Shown here piece after piece: positions 43,181 to 60,058 of a stretch of DNA of 64,000 nt (the stretch's first letter is position 1; each line of letters starts with the position of its first letter). This DNA comes from Mimachlamys varia. Lineage: Eukaryota > Mollusca > Bivalvia > Pectinida > Pectinidae. A model generated the notes under the pieces. It saw only the letters and a list, made by a program, of their open reading frames with translations, ran no database searches and was not told the origin of the DNA. Position numbers and translations under genes: made by a program. Location of the stretch: positions 63,687,115-63,751,114 of the forward strand of contig OX392527.1 in the NCBI GenBank assembly GCA_947623455.1. The letters run 5' to 3'.

Positions 43181-46100
43181 TTAAGGTGGATAGATGTTGT
43201 AATAGAGGATATATAGACAATGAACATTAGGTGGATAGATGTTGTAATAGAGGATATATAGACAATGTACATTAGGTGGATAGATGTTGTAATAGAGGAT
43301 ATATAGACAATGTACATTAGGTGGATAGATCCCAGAATAGACGATATATAGACAATGAACATAAGGTGGATAGATGTTGGAATAGAACATATATAGACAA
43401 TGTACATTAGGTGGATAGATGTTGGAATAGAAGATATATAGACAATGTACATTAGGTGGATAGATGTTGTAATAGAGGATATATAGACAATGTACATTAG
43501 GTGGATAGATGTTGTAATAGAGGATATATAGACAATGTACATTAGGTGGATAGATCCCAGAATAGACGATATATAGACAATGAACATAAGGTGGATAGAT
43601 GTTGGAATAGAACATATATAGACAATGTACATTAGGTGGATAGATGTTGGAATAGAAGATATATAGACAATGTACATTAGGTGGATATATGTTGTAATAG
43701 AGGATATATAGACAATGTACATTAGGTGGATAGATGCTGTAATAGAGGATATATAGACAATGAACATTAGGTGGATAGATGTTGTAATAGAGGATATATA
43801 GACAATGAACATTAGGTGGATAGATGTTGTAATAGAGGATATATAGACAATGTACATTAGGTGGATAGATGCTGTAATAGAGGATATATAGACAATGAAC
43901 ATTAGGTGGATAGATGCTGTAATAGAGGATATATAGACAATGAACATTAGGTGGATAGATGTTGTAATAGAGGATATATAGACAATGTACATTAGGTGGA
44001 TAGATGTTGTAATAGAGGATATATAGACAATGAACATTAGGTGGATAGATGTTGTAATAGAGGATATATAGACAATGAACATTAGGTGGATAGATGTTGT
44101 AATAGAGGATATATAGACAATGAACATTAGGTGGGTAGATGTTGTATTATAGGATATATAGACAATGTACATTAGGTGGATAGATGTTGTAATAGAGGAT
44201 ATATAGACAATGTACATTAGGTGGATAGATCCCAGAATAGAGGATATATAGACAATGTACATTAGGTGGATAGATGTTGTAATAGACGATATATAGACAA
44301 TGTACATTAGGTGGATAGATGTTGGAATAGAACATATATAGACAATGTACATTAGGTGGATAGATGTTGGAATAGAAGATATATAGACAATGTACATTAG
44401 GTGGATAGATGTTGTAATAGAGGATATATAGACAATGAACATTAGGTGGATAGATGCTGTAATAGAGGATATATAGACAATGAACATTAGGTGGATAGAT
44501 GTTGTAATAGAGGATATATAGACAATGAACATTAGGTGGATAGATGTTGTAATAGAGGATATATAGACAATGAACATTAGGTGGATAGATGTTGTAATAG
44601 AGGATATATAGACAATGTACATTAGGTGGTTAGATCCCAGAATAGAGGATATATAGACAATGTACATTAGGTGGATAGATGTTGTAATAGAGGATATATA
44701 GACAATGTACATTAGGTGGATAGATGTTGGAATAGAACATATATAGACAATGTACATTAGGTGGATAGATGTTGGAATAGAAGATATATAGACAATGTAC
44801 ATTAGGTGGATAGATGTTGTAATAGAGGATATATAGACAATGTACATTAGGTGGATAGATGCTGTAATAGAGGATATATAGACAATGAACATTAGGTGGA
44901 TAGATGTTGTAATAGAGGATATATAGACAATGAACATTAGGTGGATAGATGTTGTAATAGAGGATATATAGACAATGTACATTAGGTGGATAGATGCTGT
45001 AATAGAGGATATATAGACAATGAACATTAGGTGGATAGATGTTGTAATAGAGGATATATAGACAATGAACATTAGGTGGATAGATGTTGTAATAGAGGAT
45101 ATATAGACAATGTACATTAGGTGGATAAATGTTGTAATAGAGGATATATAGACAATGTACATTAGGTGGATAGATCCCAGAATAGACGATATATAGACAA
45201 TGAACATAAGGTGGATAGATGTTGGAATAGAACATATATAGACAATGTACATTAGGTGGATAGATGTTGGAATAGAAGATATATAGACAATGTACATTAG
45301 GTGGATAGATGTTGTAATAGAGGATATATAGACAATGTACATTAGGTGGATAGATGCTGTAATAGAGGATATATAGACAATGAACATTAGGTGGATAGAT
45401 GTTGTAATAGAGGATATATAGACAATGAACATTAGGTGGATAGATGTTGTAATAGAGGATATATAGACAATGTACATTAGGTGGATAGATGCTGTAATAG
45501 AGGATATATAGACAATGAACATTAGGTGGATAGATGTTGTAATAGAGGATATATAGACAATGAACATTAGGTGGATAGATGTTGTAATAGAGGATATATA
45601 GACAATGTACATTAGGTGGATAGATGTTGTAATAGAGGATATATAGACAATGTACATTAGGTGGATAGATCCCAGAATAGACGATATATAGACAATGAAC
45701 ATAAGGTGGATAGATGTTGGAATAGAACATATCTAGACAATGTACATTAGGTGGATAGATGTTGGAATAGAAGATATATAGACAATGTACATTAGGTGGA
45801 TATATGTTGTAATAGAGGATATATAGACAATGAACATTAGGTGGATAGATGTTGTAATAGAGGATATATAGACAATGTACATTAGGTGGATAGATGTTGT
45901 AATAGAGGATATATAGACAATGAACATTAGGTGGATAGATGTTGTAATAGAGGATATATAGACAATGAACATTAGGTGGATAGATGTTGTAATAGAGGAT
46001 ATATAGACAATGAACATTAGGTGGATAGATGTTGTAATAGAGGATATATAGACAATGAACATTAGGTGGATAGATGTTGTAATAGAGGATATATAGACAA

Positions 46101-49100
46101 TGAACATTAGGTGGATAGATGTTGTAATAGAGGATATATAGACAATGAACATTAGGTGGATAGATGTTGTAATAGAGGATATATAGACAATGTACATTAG
46201 GTGGTTAGATCCCAGAATAGAGGATATATAGACAATGTACATTAGGTGGATAGATGTTGTAATAGAGGATATATAGACAATGTACATTAGGTGGATAGAT
46301 GTTGGAATAGAACATATATAGACAATGTACATTAGGTGGATAGATGTTGGAATAGAAGATATATAGACAATGTACATTAGGTGGATAGATGTTGTAATAG
46401 AGGATATATAGACAATGTACATTAGGTGGATAGATGCTGTAATAGAGGATATATAGACAATGAACATTAGGTGGATAGATGTTGTAATAGAGGATATATA
46501 GACAATGAACATTAGGTGATAGATGTTGTAATAGAGGATATATAGACAATGTACATTAGGTGGATAGATGCTGTAATAGAGGATATATAGACAATGAACA
46601 TTAGGTGGATAGATGTTGTAATAGAGGATATATAGACAATGAACATTAGGTGGATAGATGTTGTAATAGAGGATATATAGACAATGTACATTAGGTGGAT
46701 AAATGTTGTAATAGAGGATATATAGACAATGTACATTAGGTGGATAGATCCCAGAATAGACGATATATAGACAATGAACATAAGGTGGATAGATGTTGGA
46801 ATAGAACATATATAGACAATGTACATTAGGTGGATAGATGTTGGAATAGAAGATATATAGACAATGTACATTAGGTGGATAGATGTTGTAATAGAGGATA
46901 TATAGACAATGTACATTAGGTGGATAGATGATGTAATAGAGGATATATAGACAATGAACATTAGGTGGATAGATGTTGTAATAGAGGATATATAGACAAT
47001 GAACATTAGGTGGATAGATGTTGTAATAGAGGATATATAGACAGTGTACATTAGGTGGATAGATGCTGTAATAGAGGATATATAGACAATGAACATTAGG
47101 TGGATAGATGTTGTAATAGAGGATATATAGACAATGAACATTAGGTGGATAGATGTTGTAATAGAGGATATATAGACAATGTACATTAGGTGGATAGATG
47201 TTGTAATAGAGGATATATAGACAATGTACATTAGGTGGATAGATCCCAGAATAGACGATATATAGACAATGAACATAAGGTGGATAGATGTTGGAATAGA
47301 ACATATATAGACAATGTACATTAGGTGGATAGATGTTGGAATAGAAGATATATAGACAATGTACATTAGGTGGATATATGTTGTAATAGAGGATATATAG
47401 ACAATGAACATTAGGTGGATAGATGTTGTAATAGAGGATATATAGACAATGTACATTAGGTGGATAGATGTTGTAATAGAGGATATATAGACAATGAACA
47501 TTAGGTGGATAGATGTTGTAATAGAGGATATATAGACAATGAACATTAGGTGGATAGATGTTGTAATAGAGGATATATAGACAATGAACATTAGGTGGAT
47601 AGATGTTGTAATAGAGGATATATAGACAATGAACATTAGGTGGATAGATGTTGTAATAGAGGATATATAGACAATGAACATTAGGTGGGTAGATGTTGTA
47701 TTAGAGGATATATAGACAATGTACATTAGGTGGATAGATGTTGTAATAGAGGATATATAGACAATGAACATTTGGTGGGTAGATGTTGTATTAGAGGATA
47801 TATAGACAATGTACATTAGGTGGATAGATGTTGTAATAGAGGATATATAGACAATGTACATTAGGTGGATAAATCCCAGACTAGAGGATATATAGACAAT
47901 GTACATTAGGTGGATAGATGTTGTAATAGACGATATATAGACAATGTACATTAGGTGGATAGATGTTGGAATAGAAGATATATAGACAATGTACATTAGG
48001 TGGATAGATGTTGGAATAGAAGATATATAGACAATGTACATTAGGTGGATAGATGTTGTAATAGAGGATATATAGACAATGAACATTAGGTGGATAGATG
48101 CTGTAATAGAGGATATATAGACAATGAACATTAGGTGGATAGATGTTGTAATAGAGGATATATAGACAATGAACATTAGGTGGATAGATGTTGTAATAGA
48201 GGATATATAGACAATGAACATTAGGTGGATAGATGTTGTAATAGAGGATATATAGACAATGTACATTAGGTGGTTAGATCCCAGAATAGACGATATATAG
48301 ACAATGTACATTAGGTGGATAGATGTTGGAATAGAACATATATAGACAATGTACATTAGGTGGATAGATGTTGGAATAGAAGATATATAGACAATGTACA
48401 TTAGGTGGATAGATGTTGTAATAGAGGATATATAGACAATGTACATTAGGTGGATAGATGCTGTAATAGAGGATATATAGACAATGAACATTAGGTGGAT
48501 AGATGTTGTAATAGAGGATATATAGACAATGAACATTAGGTGGATAGATGTTGTAATAGAGGATATATAGACAATGTACATTAGGTGGATAGATGCTGTA
48601 ATAGAGGATATATAGACAATGAACATTAGGTGGATAGATGTTGTAATAGAGGATATATAGACAATGAACATTAGGTGGATAGATGTTGTAATAGAGGATA
48701 TATAGACAATGTACATTAGGTGGATAAATGTTGTAATAGAGGATATATAGACAATGTACATTAGGTGGATAGATCCCAGAATAGACGATATATAGACAAT
48801 GAACATAAGGTGGATAGATGTTGGAATAGAACATATATAGACAATGTACATTAGGTGGATAGATGTTGTAATAGAGGATATATAGACAATGTACATTAGG
48901 TGGATAGATGTTGGAATAGAAGATATATAGACAATGTACATTAGGTGGATAGATGTTGTAATAGAAGATATATAGACAATGTACATTAGGTGGATAGATG
49001 TTGTAATAGAGGATATATAGACAATGTACATTAGGTGGATAGATGATGTAATAGAGGATATATAGACAATGAACATTAGGTGGATAGATGTTGTAATAGA

Positions 49101-49210
49101 GGATATATAGACAATGAACATTAGGTGGATAGATGTTGTAATAGAGGATTGATAGACAATGTACATTAGGTGGATAGATGCTGTAATAGAGGATATATAG
49201 ACAATGAACA
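43181..49210. repeat. Long higher-order segment, 134 monomers (6,030 bp)
   Basis: The spacing is an exact multiple of 45 although it contains a +1 marker, because a 1-bp deletion (GGTGATAG for GGTGGATAG) at about 46,518 cancels it. Class i is at 44,130 (here GTATTATAGG), 47,684 and 47,774. A run of class b monomers spans about 45,890-46,175. From 47,771 the sequence is the start of the second large duplicate. Confidence 0.88.
46515..46522. other. 1-bp deletion (GGTGATAG)
   Basis: GGTGGATAG has lost one G. It cancels the +1 of the 43,181 marker, so that the distance from 43,181 to 49,211 is exactly 134 monomers. Confidence 0.9.
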
Positions 49211-52200
49211 TTAAGGTGGATAAATGTTGTAATAGAGGATATTCAGACAATGAACATTAGGTGGATAGATGTTGTAATAGAGGATATATAGACAATGTAC
49301 ATTAGGTGGATAGATGTTGTAATAGAGGATATATAGACAATGTACATTAGGTGGATAGATCCCAGAATAGACGATATATAGACAATGAACATAAGGTGGA
49401 TAGATGTTGGAATAGAACATATATAGACAATGTACATTAGGTGGATAGATGTTGGAATAGAAGATATATAGACAATGTACATTAGGTGGATAGATGTTGT
49501 AATAGAGGATATATAGACAATGTACATTAGGTGGATAGATGCTGTAATAGAGGATATATAGACAATGAACATTAGGTTGATAGATGTTGTAATAGAGTAT
49601 ATATAGACAATGAACATTAGGTGGATAGATGTTGTAATAGAGGATATATAGACAATGTACATTAGGTGGATAGATCCCAGAATAGACGATATATAGACAA
49701 TGAACATTAGGTGGATAGATGTTGTAATAGAGGATATATAGACAATGAACATTAGGTGGATAGATGTTGTAATAGAGGATATATAGACAATGTACATTAG
49801 GTGGATAGATGCTGTAATAGAGGATATATAGACAATGAACATAAGGTGGATAGATGTTGGAATAGAACATATATAGACAATGTACATTAGGTGGATAGAT
49901 GTTGGAATAGAAGATATATAGACAATGTACATTAGGTGGATAGATGTTGTAATAGAGGATATATAGACAATGTACATTAGGTGGATAGATGCTGTAATAG
50001 AGGATATATAGACAATGAACATTAGGTGGATAGATGTTGTAATAGAGGATATATAGACAATGAACATTAGGTGGATAGATGTTGTAATAGAGGATATATG
50101 GACAATGTACATTAGGTGGATAGATGCTGTAATAGAGGATATATAGACAATGAACATTAGGTGGATAGATGTTGTAATAGAGGATATATAGACAATGAAC
50201 ATTAGGTGGATAGATGTTGTAATAGAGGATATATAGACAATGTACATTAGGTGGATAGATGCTGTAATAGAGGATATATAGACAATGAACATTAGGTGGA
50301 TAGATGTTGTAATAGAGGATATATAGACAATGAACATTAGGTGGATAGATGTTGTAATAGAGGATATATAGACAATGAACATTAGGTGGGTAGATGTTGT
50401 ATTAGAGGATATATAGACAATGTACATTAGGTGGATAGATGTTGTAATAGAGGATATATAGACAATGTACATTAGGTGGATAGATCCCAGAATAGAGGAT
50501 ATATAGACAATGTACATTAGGTGGATAGATGTTGTAATAGACGATGTATAGACAATGTACATTAGGTGGATAGATGTTGGAATAGAACATATATAGACAA
50601 TGTACATTAGGTGGATAGATGTTGGAATAGAAGATATATAGACAATGTACATTAGGTGCATAGATGTTGTAATAGAGGATATATAGACAATGTACATTAG
50701 GTGGATAGATGCTGTAATAGAGGATATATAGACAATGAACATTAGGTGGATAGATGTTGTAATAGAGGATATATAGACAATGAACATTAGGTGGATAGAT
50801 GTTGTAATAGAGGATATATAGACAATGTACATTAGGTGGATAGATGCTGTAATAGAGGATATATAGACAATGAACATTAGGTGGATAGATGTTGTAATAG
50901 AGGATATATAGACAATGAACATTAGGTGGATAGATGTTGTAATAGAGGATATATAGACAATGTACATTAGGTGGATAGATGTTGTAATAGAGGATATATA
51001 GACAATGTACATTAGGTGGATAGATCCCAGAATAGACGATATATAGACAATGAACATAAGGTGGATAGATGTTGGAATAGAACATATATAGACAATGTAC
51101 ATTAGGTGGATAGATGTTGGAATAGAAGATATATAGACAATGTACATTAGGTGGATAGATGTTGTAATAGAGGATATATAGACAATGAACATTAGGTGGA
51201 TAGATGTTGTAATAGAGGATATATAGACAATGAACATTAGGTGGATAGATGTTGTAATAGAGGATATATAGACAATGTACATTAGGTGGATAGATGTTGT
51301 AATAGAGGATATATAGACAATGTACATTAGGTGGATAGATCCCAGAATAGACGATATATAGACAATGAACATTAGGTGGATAGATGTTGTAATAGAGGAT
51401 ATATAGACAATGTACATTAGGTGGATAGATGTTGTAATAGAGGATATATAGACAATGTACATTAGGTGGATAGATCCCAGAATAGACGATATATAGACAA
51501 TGAACATAAGGTGGATAGATGTTGGAATAGAACATATATAGACAATGTACATTAGGTGGATAGATGTTGGAATAGAAGATATATAGACAATGTACATTAG
51601 GTAGATAGATGTTGTAATAGAGGATATATAGACAATGTACATTAGGTGGATAGATGCTGTAATAGAGGATATATAGACAATGAACATTAGGTGGATAGAT
51701 GTTGTAATTGAGGATATATAGACAATGTACATTAGGTGGATAGATGTTGGAATAGAACATATATAGACAATGTACATTAGGTGGATAGATGTTGGAATAG
51801 AAGATATATAGACAATGTACATTAGGTGGATAGATGTTGTAATAGAGGATATATAGACAATGTACATTAGGTGGATAGATGTTGTAATAGAGGATATATA
51901 GACAATGTACATAAGGTGGATAGATCCCAGAATAGACGATATATAGACAATGAACATAAGGTGGATAGATGTTGGAATAGAACATATATAGACAATGTAC
52001 ATTAGGTGGATAGATGTTGGAATAGAAGATATATAGACAATGTACATTAGGTGGATATATGTTGTAATAGAGGATATATAGACAATGAACATTAGGTGGA
52101 TAGATGTTGTAATAGAGGATATATAGACAATGTACATTAGGTGGATAGATGTTGTAATAGAGGATATATAGACAATGAACATTAGGTGGATAGATGTTGT

Positions 52201-53801
52201 AATAGAGGATATATAGACAATGAACATTAGGTGGATAGATGTTGTAATAGAGGATATATAGACAATGAACATTAGGTGGGTAGATGTTGTATTAGAGGAT
52301 ATATAGACAATGTACATTAGGTGTATAGATGTTGTAATAGAGGATATATAGACAATGTACATTAGGTGGATAGATGTTGGAATAGAACATATATAGACAA
52401 TGTACATTAGGTGGATAGATCCCAGAATAGAGGATATATAGACAATGTACATTAGGTGGATAGATGTTGTAATAGACGATATATAGACAATGTACATTAG
52501 GTGGATAGATGTTGGAATAGAACATATATAGACAATGTACATTAGGTGGATAGATGTTGGAATAGAAGATATATAGACAATGTACATTAGGTGGATAGAT
52601 GTTGTAATAGAGGATATAAAGACAATGAACATTAGGTGGATAGATGCTGTAATAGAGGATATATAGACAATGAACATTAGGTGGATAGATGTTGTAATAG
52701 AGGATATATAGACAATGAACATTAGGTGGATAGATGTTGTAATAGAGGATATATAGACAATGAACATTAGGTGGATAGATGTTGTAATAGAGGATATATA
52801 GACAATGTACATTAGGTGGTTAGATCCCAGAATAGACGATATATAGACAATGTACATTAGGTGGATAGATGTTGTAATAGAGGATATATAGACAATGTAC
52901 ATTAGGTGGATAGATGTTGGAATAGAACATATATAGACAATGTACATTAGGTGGATAGATGTTGGAATAGAAGATATATAGACAATGTACATTAGGTGGA
53001 TAGATGTTGTAATAGAGGATATATAGACAATGTACATTAGGTGGATAGATGCTGTAATAGAGGATATATAGACAATGAACATTAGGTGGATAGATGTTGT
53101 AATAGAGGATATATAGACAATGAACATTAGGTGGATAGATGTTGTAATAGAGGATATATAGACAATGTACATTAGGTGGATAGATGCTGTAATAGAGGAT
53201 ATATAGACAATGAACATTAGGTGGATAGATGTTGTAATAGAGGATATATAGACAATGAACATTAGGTGGATAGATGTTGTAATAGAGGATATATAGACAA
53301 TGTACATTAGGTGGATAAATGTTGTAATAGAGGATATATTGACAATGTACATTAGGTGGATAGATCCCAGAATAGACGATATATAGACAATGAACATAAG
53401 GTGGATAGATGTTGGAATAGAACATATATAGACAATGTACATTAGGTGGATAGATGTTGTAATAGAGGATATATAGACAATGTACATTAGGTGGATAGAT
53501 GTTGGAATAGAACATATATAGACAATGTACATTAGGTGGATAGATGTTGTAATAGAAGATATATAGACAATGTACATTAGGTGGATAGATGTTGTAATAG
53601 AGGATATATAGACAATGTACATTAGGTGGATAGATGATGTAATAGAGGATATATAGACAATGAACATTAGGTGGATAGATGTTGTAATAGAGGATATATA
53701 GACAATGAACATTAGGTGGATAGATGTTGTGATAGAGGATATATAGACAATGTACATTAGGTGGATAGATGCTGTAATAGAGGATATATAGACAATGAAC
53801 A
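49211..53801. repeat. Higher-order unit, 102 monomers + 1 bp, duplicate of 1,441-6,031
   Basis: It has the same length and the same private mutations as 1,441-6,031 at offset 47,770: ATTCAGAC, GGTTGATAG, GAGTATATAT, ATATATGGAC, ATATTGAC and GTGATAGAGG. Class i monomers are at 50,385 and 52,275. I found two substitutions between the copies: 50,932 (G here, T at 3,162) and 51,705 (G here, T at 3,935). Confidence 0.92.
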
Positions 53802-55737
53802 TTAAGGTAGATAGATGTTTTAATAGAGGATATATAGACAATGAACATTAGGTGGATAGATGTTGTAATAGAGGATATATAGACAATGTACATTAGGTGG
53901 ATAGATGTTGTAATAGAGGATATATAGACAATGTACATTAGGTGGATAGATCCCAGAATAGACGATATATAGACAATGAACATAAGGTGGATAGATGTTG
54001 GAATAGAACATATATAGACAATGTACATTAGGTGGATAGATGTTGGAATAGAAGATATATAGACAATGTACATTAGGTGGATAGATATTGTAATAGAGGA
54101 TATATAGACAATGTACATTAGGTGGATAGATGCTGTAATAGAGGATATATAGACAATGAACATTAGGTGGATAGATGTTGTAATAGAGGATATATAGACA
54201 ATGAACATTAGGTGGATAGATGTTGTAATAGAGGATATATAGACAATGTACATTAGGTGGATAGATGTTGTAATAGAGGATATATAGACAATGTACATTA
54301 GGTGGATAGATCCCAGAATAGACGATATATAGACAATGAACATTAGGTGGATAGATGTTGTAATAGAGGATATATAGACAATGAACATTAGGTGGATAGA
54401 GGTTGTAATAGAGGATATATAGACAATGTACATTAGGTGGATAGATCCCAGAATAGACGATATATAGACAATGAACATAAGGTGGATAGATGTTGGAATA
54501 GAACATATATAGACAATGTACATTAGGTGGATAGATGTTGGAATAGAAGATATATAGACAATGTACATTAGGTGGATAGATGTTGTAATAGAGGATATAT
54601 AGACAATGTACATTAGGTGGATAGATGCTGTAATAGAGGATATATAGACAATGAACATTAGGTGGATAGATGTTGTAATAGAGGATATATAGACAATGAA
54701 CATTAGGTGGATAGATGTTGTAATAGAGGATATATAGACAATGTACATTAGGTGGATAGATGCTGTAATAGAGGATATATAGACAATGAACATTAGGTGG
54801 ATAGATTTTGTAATAGAGGATATATAGACAATGAACATAAGGTGGATAGATGTTGTAATAGAGGATATATAGACAATGTACATTAGGTGGATAGATGCTG
54901 TAATAGAGGATATATAGACAATGAACATTAGGTGGATAGATGTTGTAATAGAGGATATATAGACAATGAACATTAGGTGGATATATGTTGTAATAGAGGA
55001 TATATAGACAATGAACATTAGGTGGGTAGATGTTGTAATAGAGGATATATAGACAATGTACATTAGGTGGATAGATCCCAGAATAGAGGATATATAGACA
55101 ATGTACATTAGGTGGATAGATGTTGTAATAGACGATGTATAGACAATGTACATTAGGTGGATAGATGTTGGAATAGAACATATATAGACAATGTACATTA
55201 GGTGGATAGATTTTGGAATAGAAGATATATAGACAATGTACATTAGGTGCATAGATGTTGTAATAGAGGATATATTGACAATGTACATTAGGTGGATAGA
55301 TCCCAGAATAGACGATATATAGACAATGAACATAAGGTGGATAGATGTTGGAATAGAACATATATAGACAATGTACATTAGGTGGATAGATGTTGTAATA
55401 GAGGATATATAGACAATGTACATTAGGTGGATAGATGTTGGAATAGAACATATATAGACAATGTACATTAGGTGGATAGATGTTGTAATAGAAGATATAT
55501 AGACAATGTACATTAGGTGGATAGATGTTGTAATAGAGGATATATAGACAATGTACATTAGGTGGATAGATGATGTAATAGAGGATATATAGACAATGAA
55601 CATTAGGTGGATAGATGTTGTAATAGAGGATATATAGACAATGAACATTAGGTGGATAGATGTTGTAATAGAGGATATATAGACAATGTACATTAGGTGG
55701 ATAGATGCTGTAATAGAGGATATATAGACAATGAACA
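53802..55737. repeat. Short higher-order unit, 43 monomers + 1 bp (1,936 bp)
   Basis: This is the counterpart of 6,032-7,607 with eight additional monomers at 53,937-54,296 (d-e-f-a-c-b-a-a). The same eight-monomer string also occurs after the neighbouring markers, so this longer form looks ancestral. It has GAGGTTGTAAT (near 54,399) and an ATAAGG at 54,837 where the counterpart has ATTAGG (difference at 6,709/54,839). Confidence 0.88.
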
Positions 55738-58700
55738 TTAAGGTAGATAGATGTTGTAATAGAGGATATATAGACAATGTACATTAGGTGGATAGATCCC
55801 AGAATAGACGATATATAGACAATGAACATAAGGTGGATAGATGTTGGAATAGAACATATATAGACAATGTACATTAGGTGGATAGATGTTGGAATAGAAG
55901 ATATATAGACAATGTACATTAGGTGGATAGATATTGTAATAGAGGATATATAGACAATGTACATTAGGTGGATAGATGCTGTAATAGAGGATATATAGAC
56001 AATGAACATTAGGTGGATAGATGTTGTAATAGAGGATATATAGACAATGAACATTAGGTGGATAGATGTTGTAATAGAGGATATATAGACAATGTACATT
56101 AGGTGGATAGATGTTGTAATAGAGGATATATAGACAATGTACATTAGGTGGATAGATCCCAGAATAGACGATATATAGACAATGAACATTAGGTGGATAG
56201 ATGTTGTAATAGAGGATATATAGACAATGAACATTAGGTGGATAGATGTTGTAATAGAGGATATATAGACAATGTACATTAGGTGGATAGATCCCAGAAT
56301 AGACGATATATAGACAATGAACATAAGGTGGATAGATGTTGGAATAGAACATATATAGACAATGTACATTAGGTGGATAGATGTTGGAATAGAAGATATA
56401 TAGACAATGTACATTAGGTGGATAGATGTTGTAATAGAGGATATATAGACAATGAACATTAGGTGGATAGATTTTGTAATAGAGGATATATAGACAATGA
56501 ACATTAGGTGGATAGATGTTGTAATAGAGGATATATAGACAATGTACATTAGGTGGATAGCTACTGTAATAGAGGATATATAGACAATGAACATTAGGTG
56601 GATAGATGTTGTAATAGAGGATATATAGACAATGAACATTAGGTGGATATATGTTGTAATAGAGGATATATAGACAATGAACATTAGGTGGGTAGATGTT
56701 GTATTAGAGGATATATAGACAATGTACATTAGGTGGATAGATGTTGTAATAGAGGATATATAGACAATGTACATTAGGTGGATAGATCCAAGAATAGAGG
56801 ATATATAGACAATGTACATTAGGTGGATAGATGTTGTAATAGACGATGTATAGACAATGTACATTAGGTGGATAGATGTTGGAATAGAACATATATAGAC
56901 AATGTACATTAGGTGGATAGATGTTGGAATAGACGATATATAGACAATGTACATTAGGTGCATAGATGTTGTAATAGAGGATATATAGACAATGTACATT
57001 AGGTGGATAGATGCTGTAATAGAGGATATATAGACAATGAACATTAGGTGGATAGATGTTGTAATAGAGGATATATAGACAATGAACATTAGGTGGATAG
57101 ATGTTGTAATAGAGGATATATAGACAATGTACATTAGGTGGATAGATGCTGTAATAGAGGATATATAGACAATGAACATTAGGTGGATAGATGTTGTAAT
57201 AGAGGATATATAGACAATGAACATTAGGTGGATAGATGTTGTAATAGAGGATATATAGACAATGTACATTGGGTGGATAGATGTTGTAATAGAGGATATA
57301 TAGACAATGTACATTAGGTGGATAGATCCCAGAATAGACGATATATAGACAATGAACATAAGGTGGATAGATGTTGGAATAGAACATATATAGACAATGT
57401 ACATTAGGTGGATAGATGTTGGAATAGAAGATATATAGACAATGTACATTAGGTGGATAGATGTTGTAATAGAGGATATATAGACAATGTACATTAGGTG
57501 GATAGATGTTGTAATAGAGGATATATAGACAATGAACATTAGGTGGATAGATGTTGTAATAGAGGATATATAGACAATGAACATTAGGTGGATAGATGTT
57601 GTAATAGAGGATATATAGACAATGTACATTAGGTGGATAGATGTTGTAATAGAGGATATATAGACAATGTACATTAGGTGGATAGATCCCAGAATAGACG
57701 ATATATAGACAATGAACATTAGGTGGATAGATGTTGTAATAGAGGATATATAGACAATGTACATTAGGTGGATAGATGTTGTAATAGAGGATATATAGAC
57801 AATGTACATTAGGTGGATAGATCCCAGAATAGACGATATATAGACAATGAACATAAGGTGGATAGATGTTGGAATAGAACATATATAGACAATGTACATT
57901 AGGTGGATAGATGTTGGAATAGAAGATATATAGACAATGTACATTAGGTGGATAGATGTTGTAATAGAGGATATATAGACAATGTACATTAGGTGGATAG
58001 ATGCTGTAATAGAGGATATATAGACAATGAACATTAGGTGGATAGATGTTGTAATTGAGGATATATAGACAATGTACATTAGGTGGATAGATGTTGGAAT
58101 AGAACATATATAGACAATGTACATTAGGTGGATAGATGTTGGAATAGAAGATATATAGACAATGTACATTAGGTGGATAGATGTTGTAATAGAGGATATA
58201 TAGACAATGTACATTAGGTGGATAGATGTTGTAATAGAGGATATATAGACAATGTACATTAGGTGGATAGATCCCAGAATAGACGATATATAGACAATGA
58301 ACATAAGGTGGATAGATGTTGGAATAGAACATATATAGACAATGTACATTAGGTGGATAGATGTTGGAATAGAAGATATATAGACAATGTACATTAGGTG
58401 GATATATGTTGTAATAGAGGATATATAGACAATGAACATTAGGTGGATAGATGTTGTAATAGAGGATATATAGACAATGTACATTAGGTGGATAGATGTT
58501 GTAATAGAGGATATATAGACAATGAACATTAGGTGGATAGATGTTGTAATAGAGGATATATAGACAATGAACATTAGGTGGATAGATGTTGTAATAGAGG
58601 ATATATAGACAATGAACATTAGGTGGGTAGATGTTGTATTAGAGGATATATAGACAATGTACATTAGGTGTATAGATGTTGTAATAGAGGATATATAGAC

Positions 58701-60058
58701 AATGTACATTAGGTGGATAGATCCCAGAATAGAGGATATATAGACAATGTACATTAGGTGGATAGATGTTGTAATAGACGATATATAGACAATGTACATT
58801 AGGTGGATAGATGTTGGAATAGAACATATATAGACAATGTACATTAGGTGGATAGATGTTGGAATAGAAGATATATAGACAATGTACATTAGGTGGATAG
58901 ATGTTGTAATAGAGGATATATAGACAATGTACATTAGGTGGATAGATGCTGTAATAGAGGATATATAGACAATGAACATTAGGTGGATAGATGTTGTAAT
59001 AGAGGATATATAGACAATGAACATTAGGTGGATAGATGTTGTAATAGAGGATATATAGACAATGTACATTAGGTGGATAGATGCTGTAATAGAGGATATA
59101 TAGACAATGAACATTAGGTGGATAGATTTTGTAATAGAGGATATATAGACAATGAACATTAGGTGGATAGATGTTGTAATAGAGGATATATAGACAATGT
59201 ACATTAGGTGGATAGATGCTGTAATAGAGGATATATAGACAATGAACATTAGGTGGATAGATGTTGTAATAGAGGATATATAGACAATGAACATTAGGTG
59301 GATATATGTTGTAATAGAGGATATATAGACAATGAACATTAGGTGGGTAGATGTTGTAATAGAGGATATATAGACAATGTACATTAGGTGGATAGATCCC
59401 AGAATAGAGGATATATAGACAATGTACATTAGGTGGATAGATGTTGTAATAGACGATGTATAGACAATGTACATTAGGTGGATAGATGTTGGAATAGAAC
59501 ATATATAGACAATGTACATTAGGTGGATAGATGTTGGAATAGAAGATATATAGACAATGTACATTAGGTGCATAGATGTTGTAATAGAGGATATATAGAC
59601 AATGTACATTAGGTGGATAGATCCCAGAATAGACGATATATAGACAATGAACATAAGGTGGATAGATGTTGGAATAGAACATATATAGACAATGTACATT
59701 AGGTGGATAGATGTTGTAATAGAGGATATATAGACAATGTACATTAGGTGGATAGATGTTGGAATAGAACATATATAGACAATGTACATTAGGTGGATAG
59801 ATGTTGTAATAGAAGATATATAGACAATGTACATTAGGTGGATAGATGTTGTAATAGAGGATATATAGACAATGTACATTAGGTGGATAGATGATGTAAT
59901 AGAGGATATATAGACAATGAACATTAGGTGGATAGATGTTGTAATAGAGGATATATAGACAATGAACATTAGGTGGATAGATGTTGTAATAGAGGATATA
60001 TAGACAATGTACATTAGGTGGATAGATGCTGTAATAGAGGATATATAGACAATGAACA
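55738..60058. repeat. Higher-order unit, 96 monomers + 1 bp (4,321 bp)
   Basis: This is the counterpart of 7,608-11,793 with three additional monomers near 58,438-58,617. It keeps the signature GATAGCTACTG (near 56,570) and GATCCAAGAATAG (near 56,787) seen only in that unit. Class i is at 56,687 and 58,622. A private change near 56,930 turns a class f monomer into GTTGGAATAGACG. Confidence 0.9.

Noticed and set aside
43181..49211. A marker interval that breaks the +1 rule (exact multiple of 45)
   Set aside because: It is explained by the compensating 1-bp deletion in GGTGATAG at about 46,518, so no new class of marker is needed.
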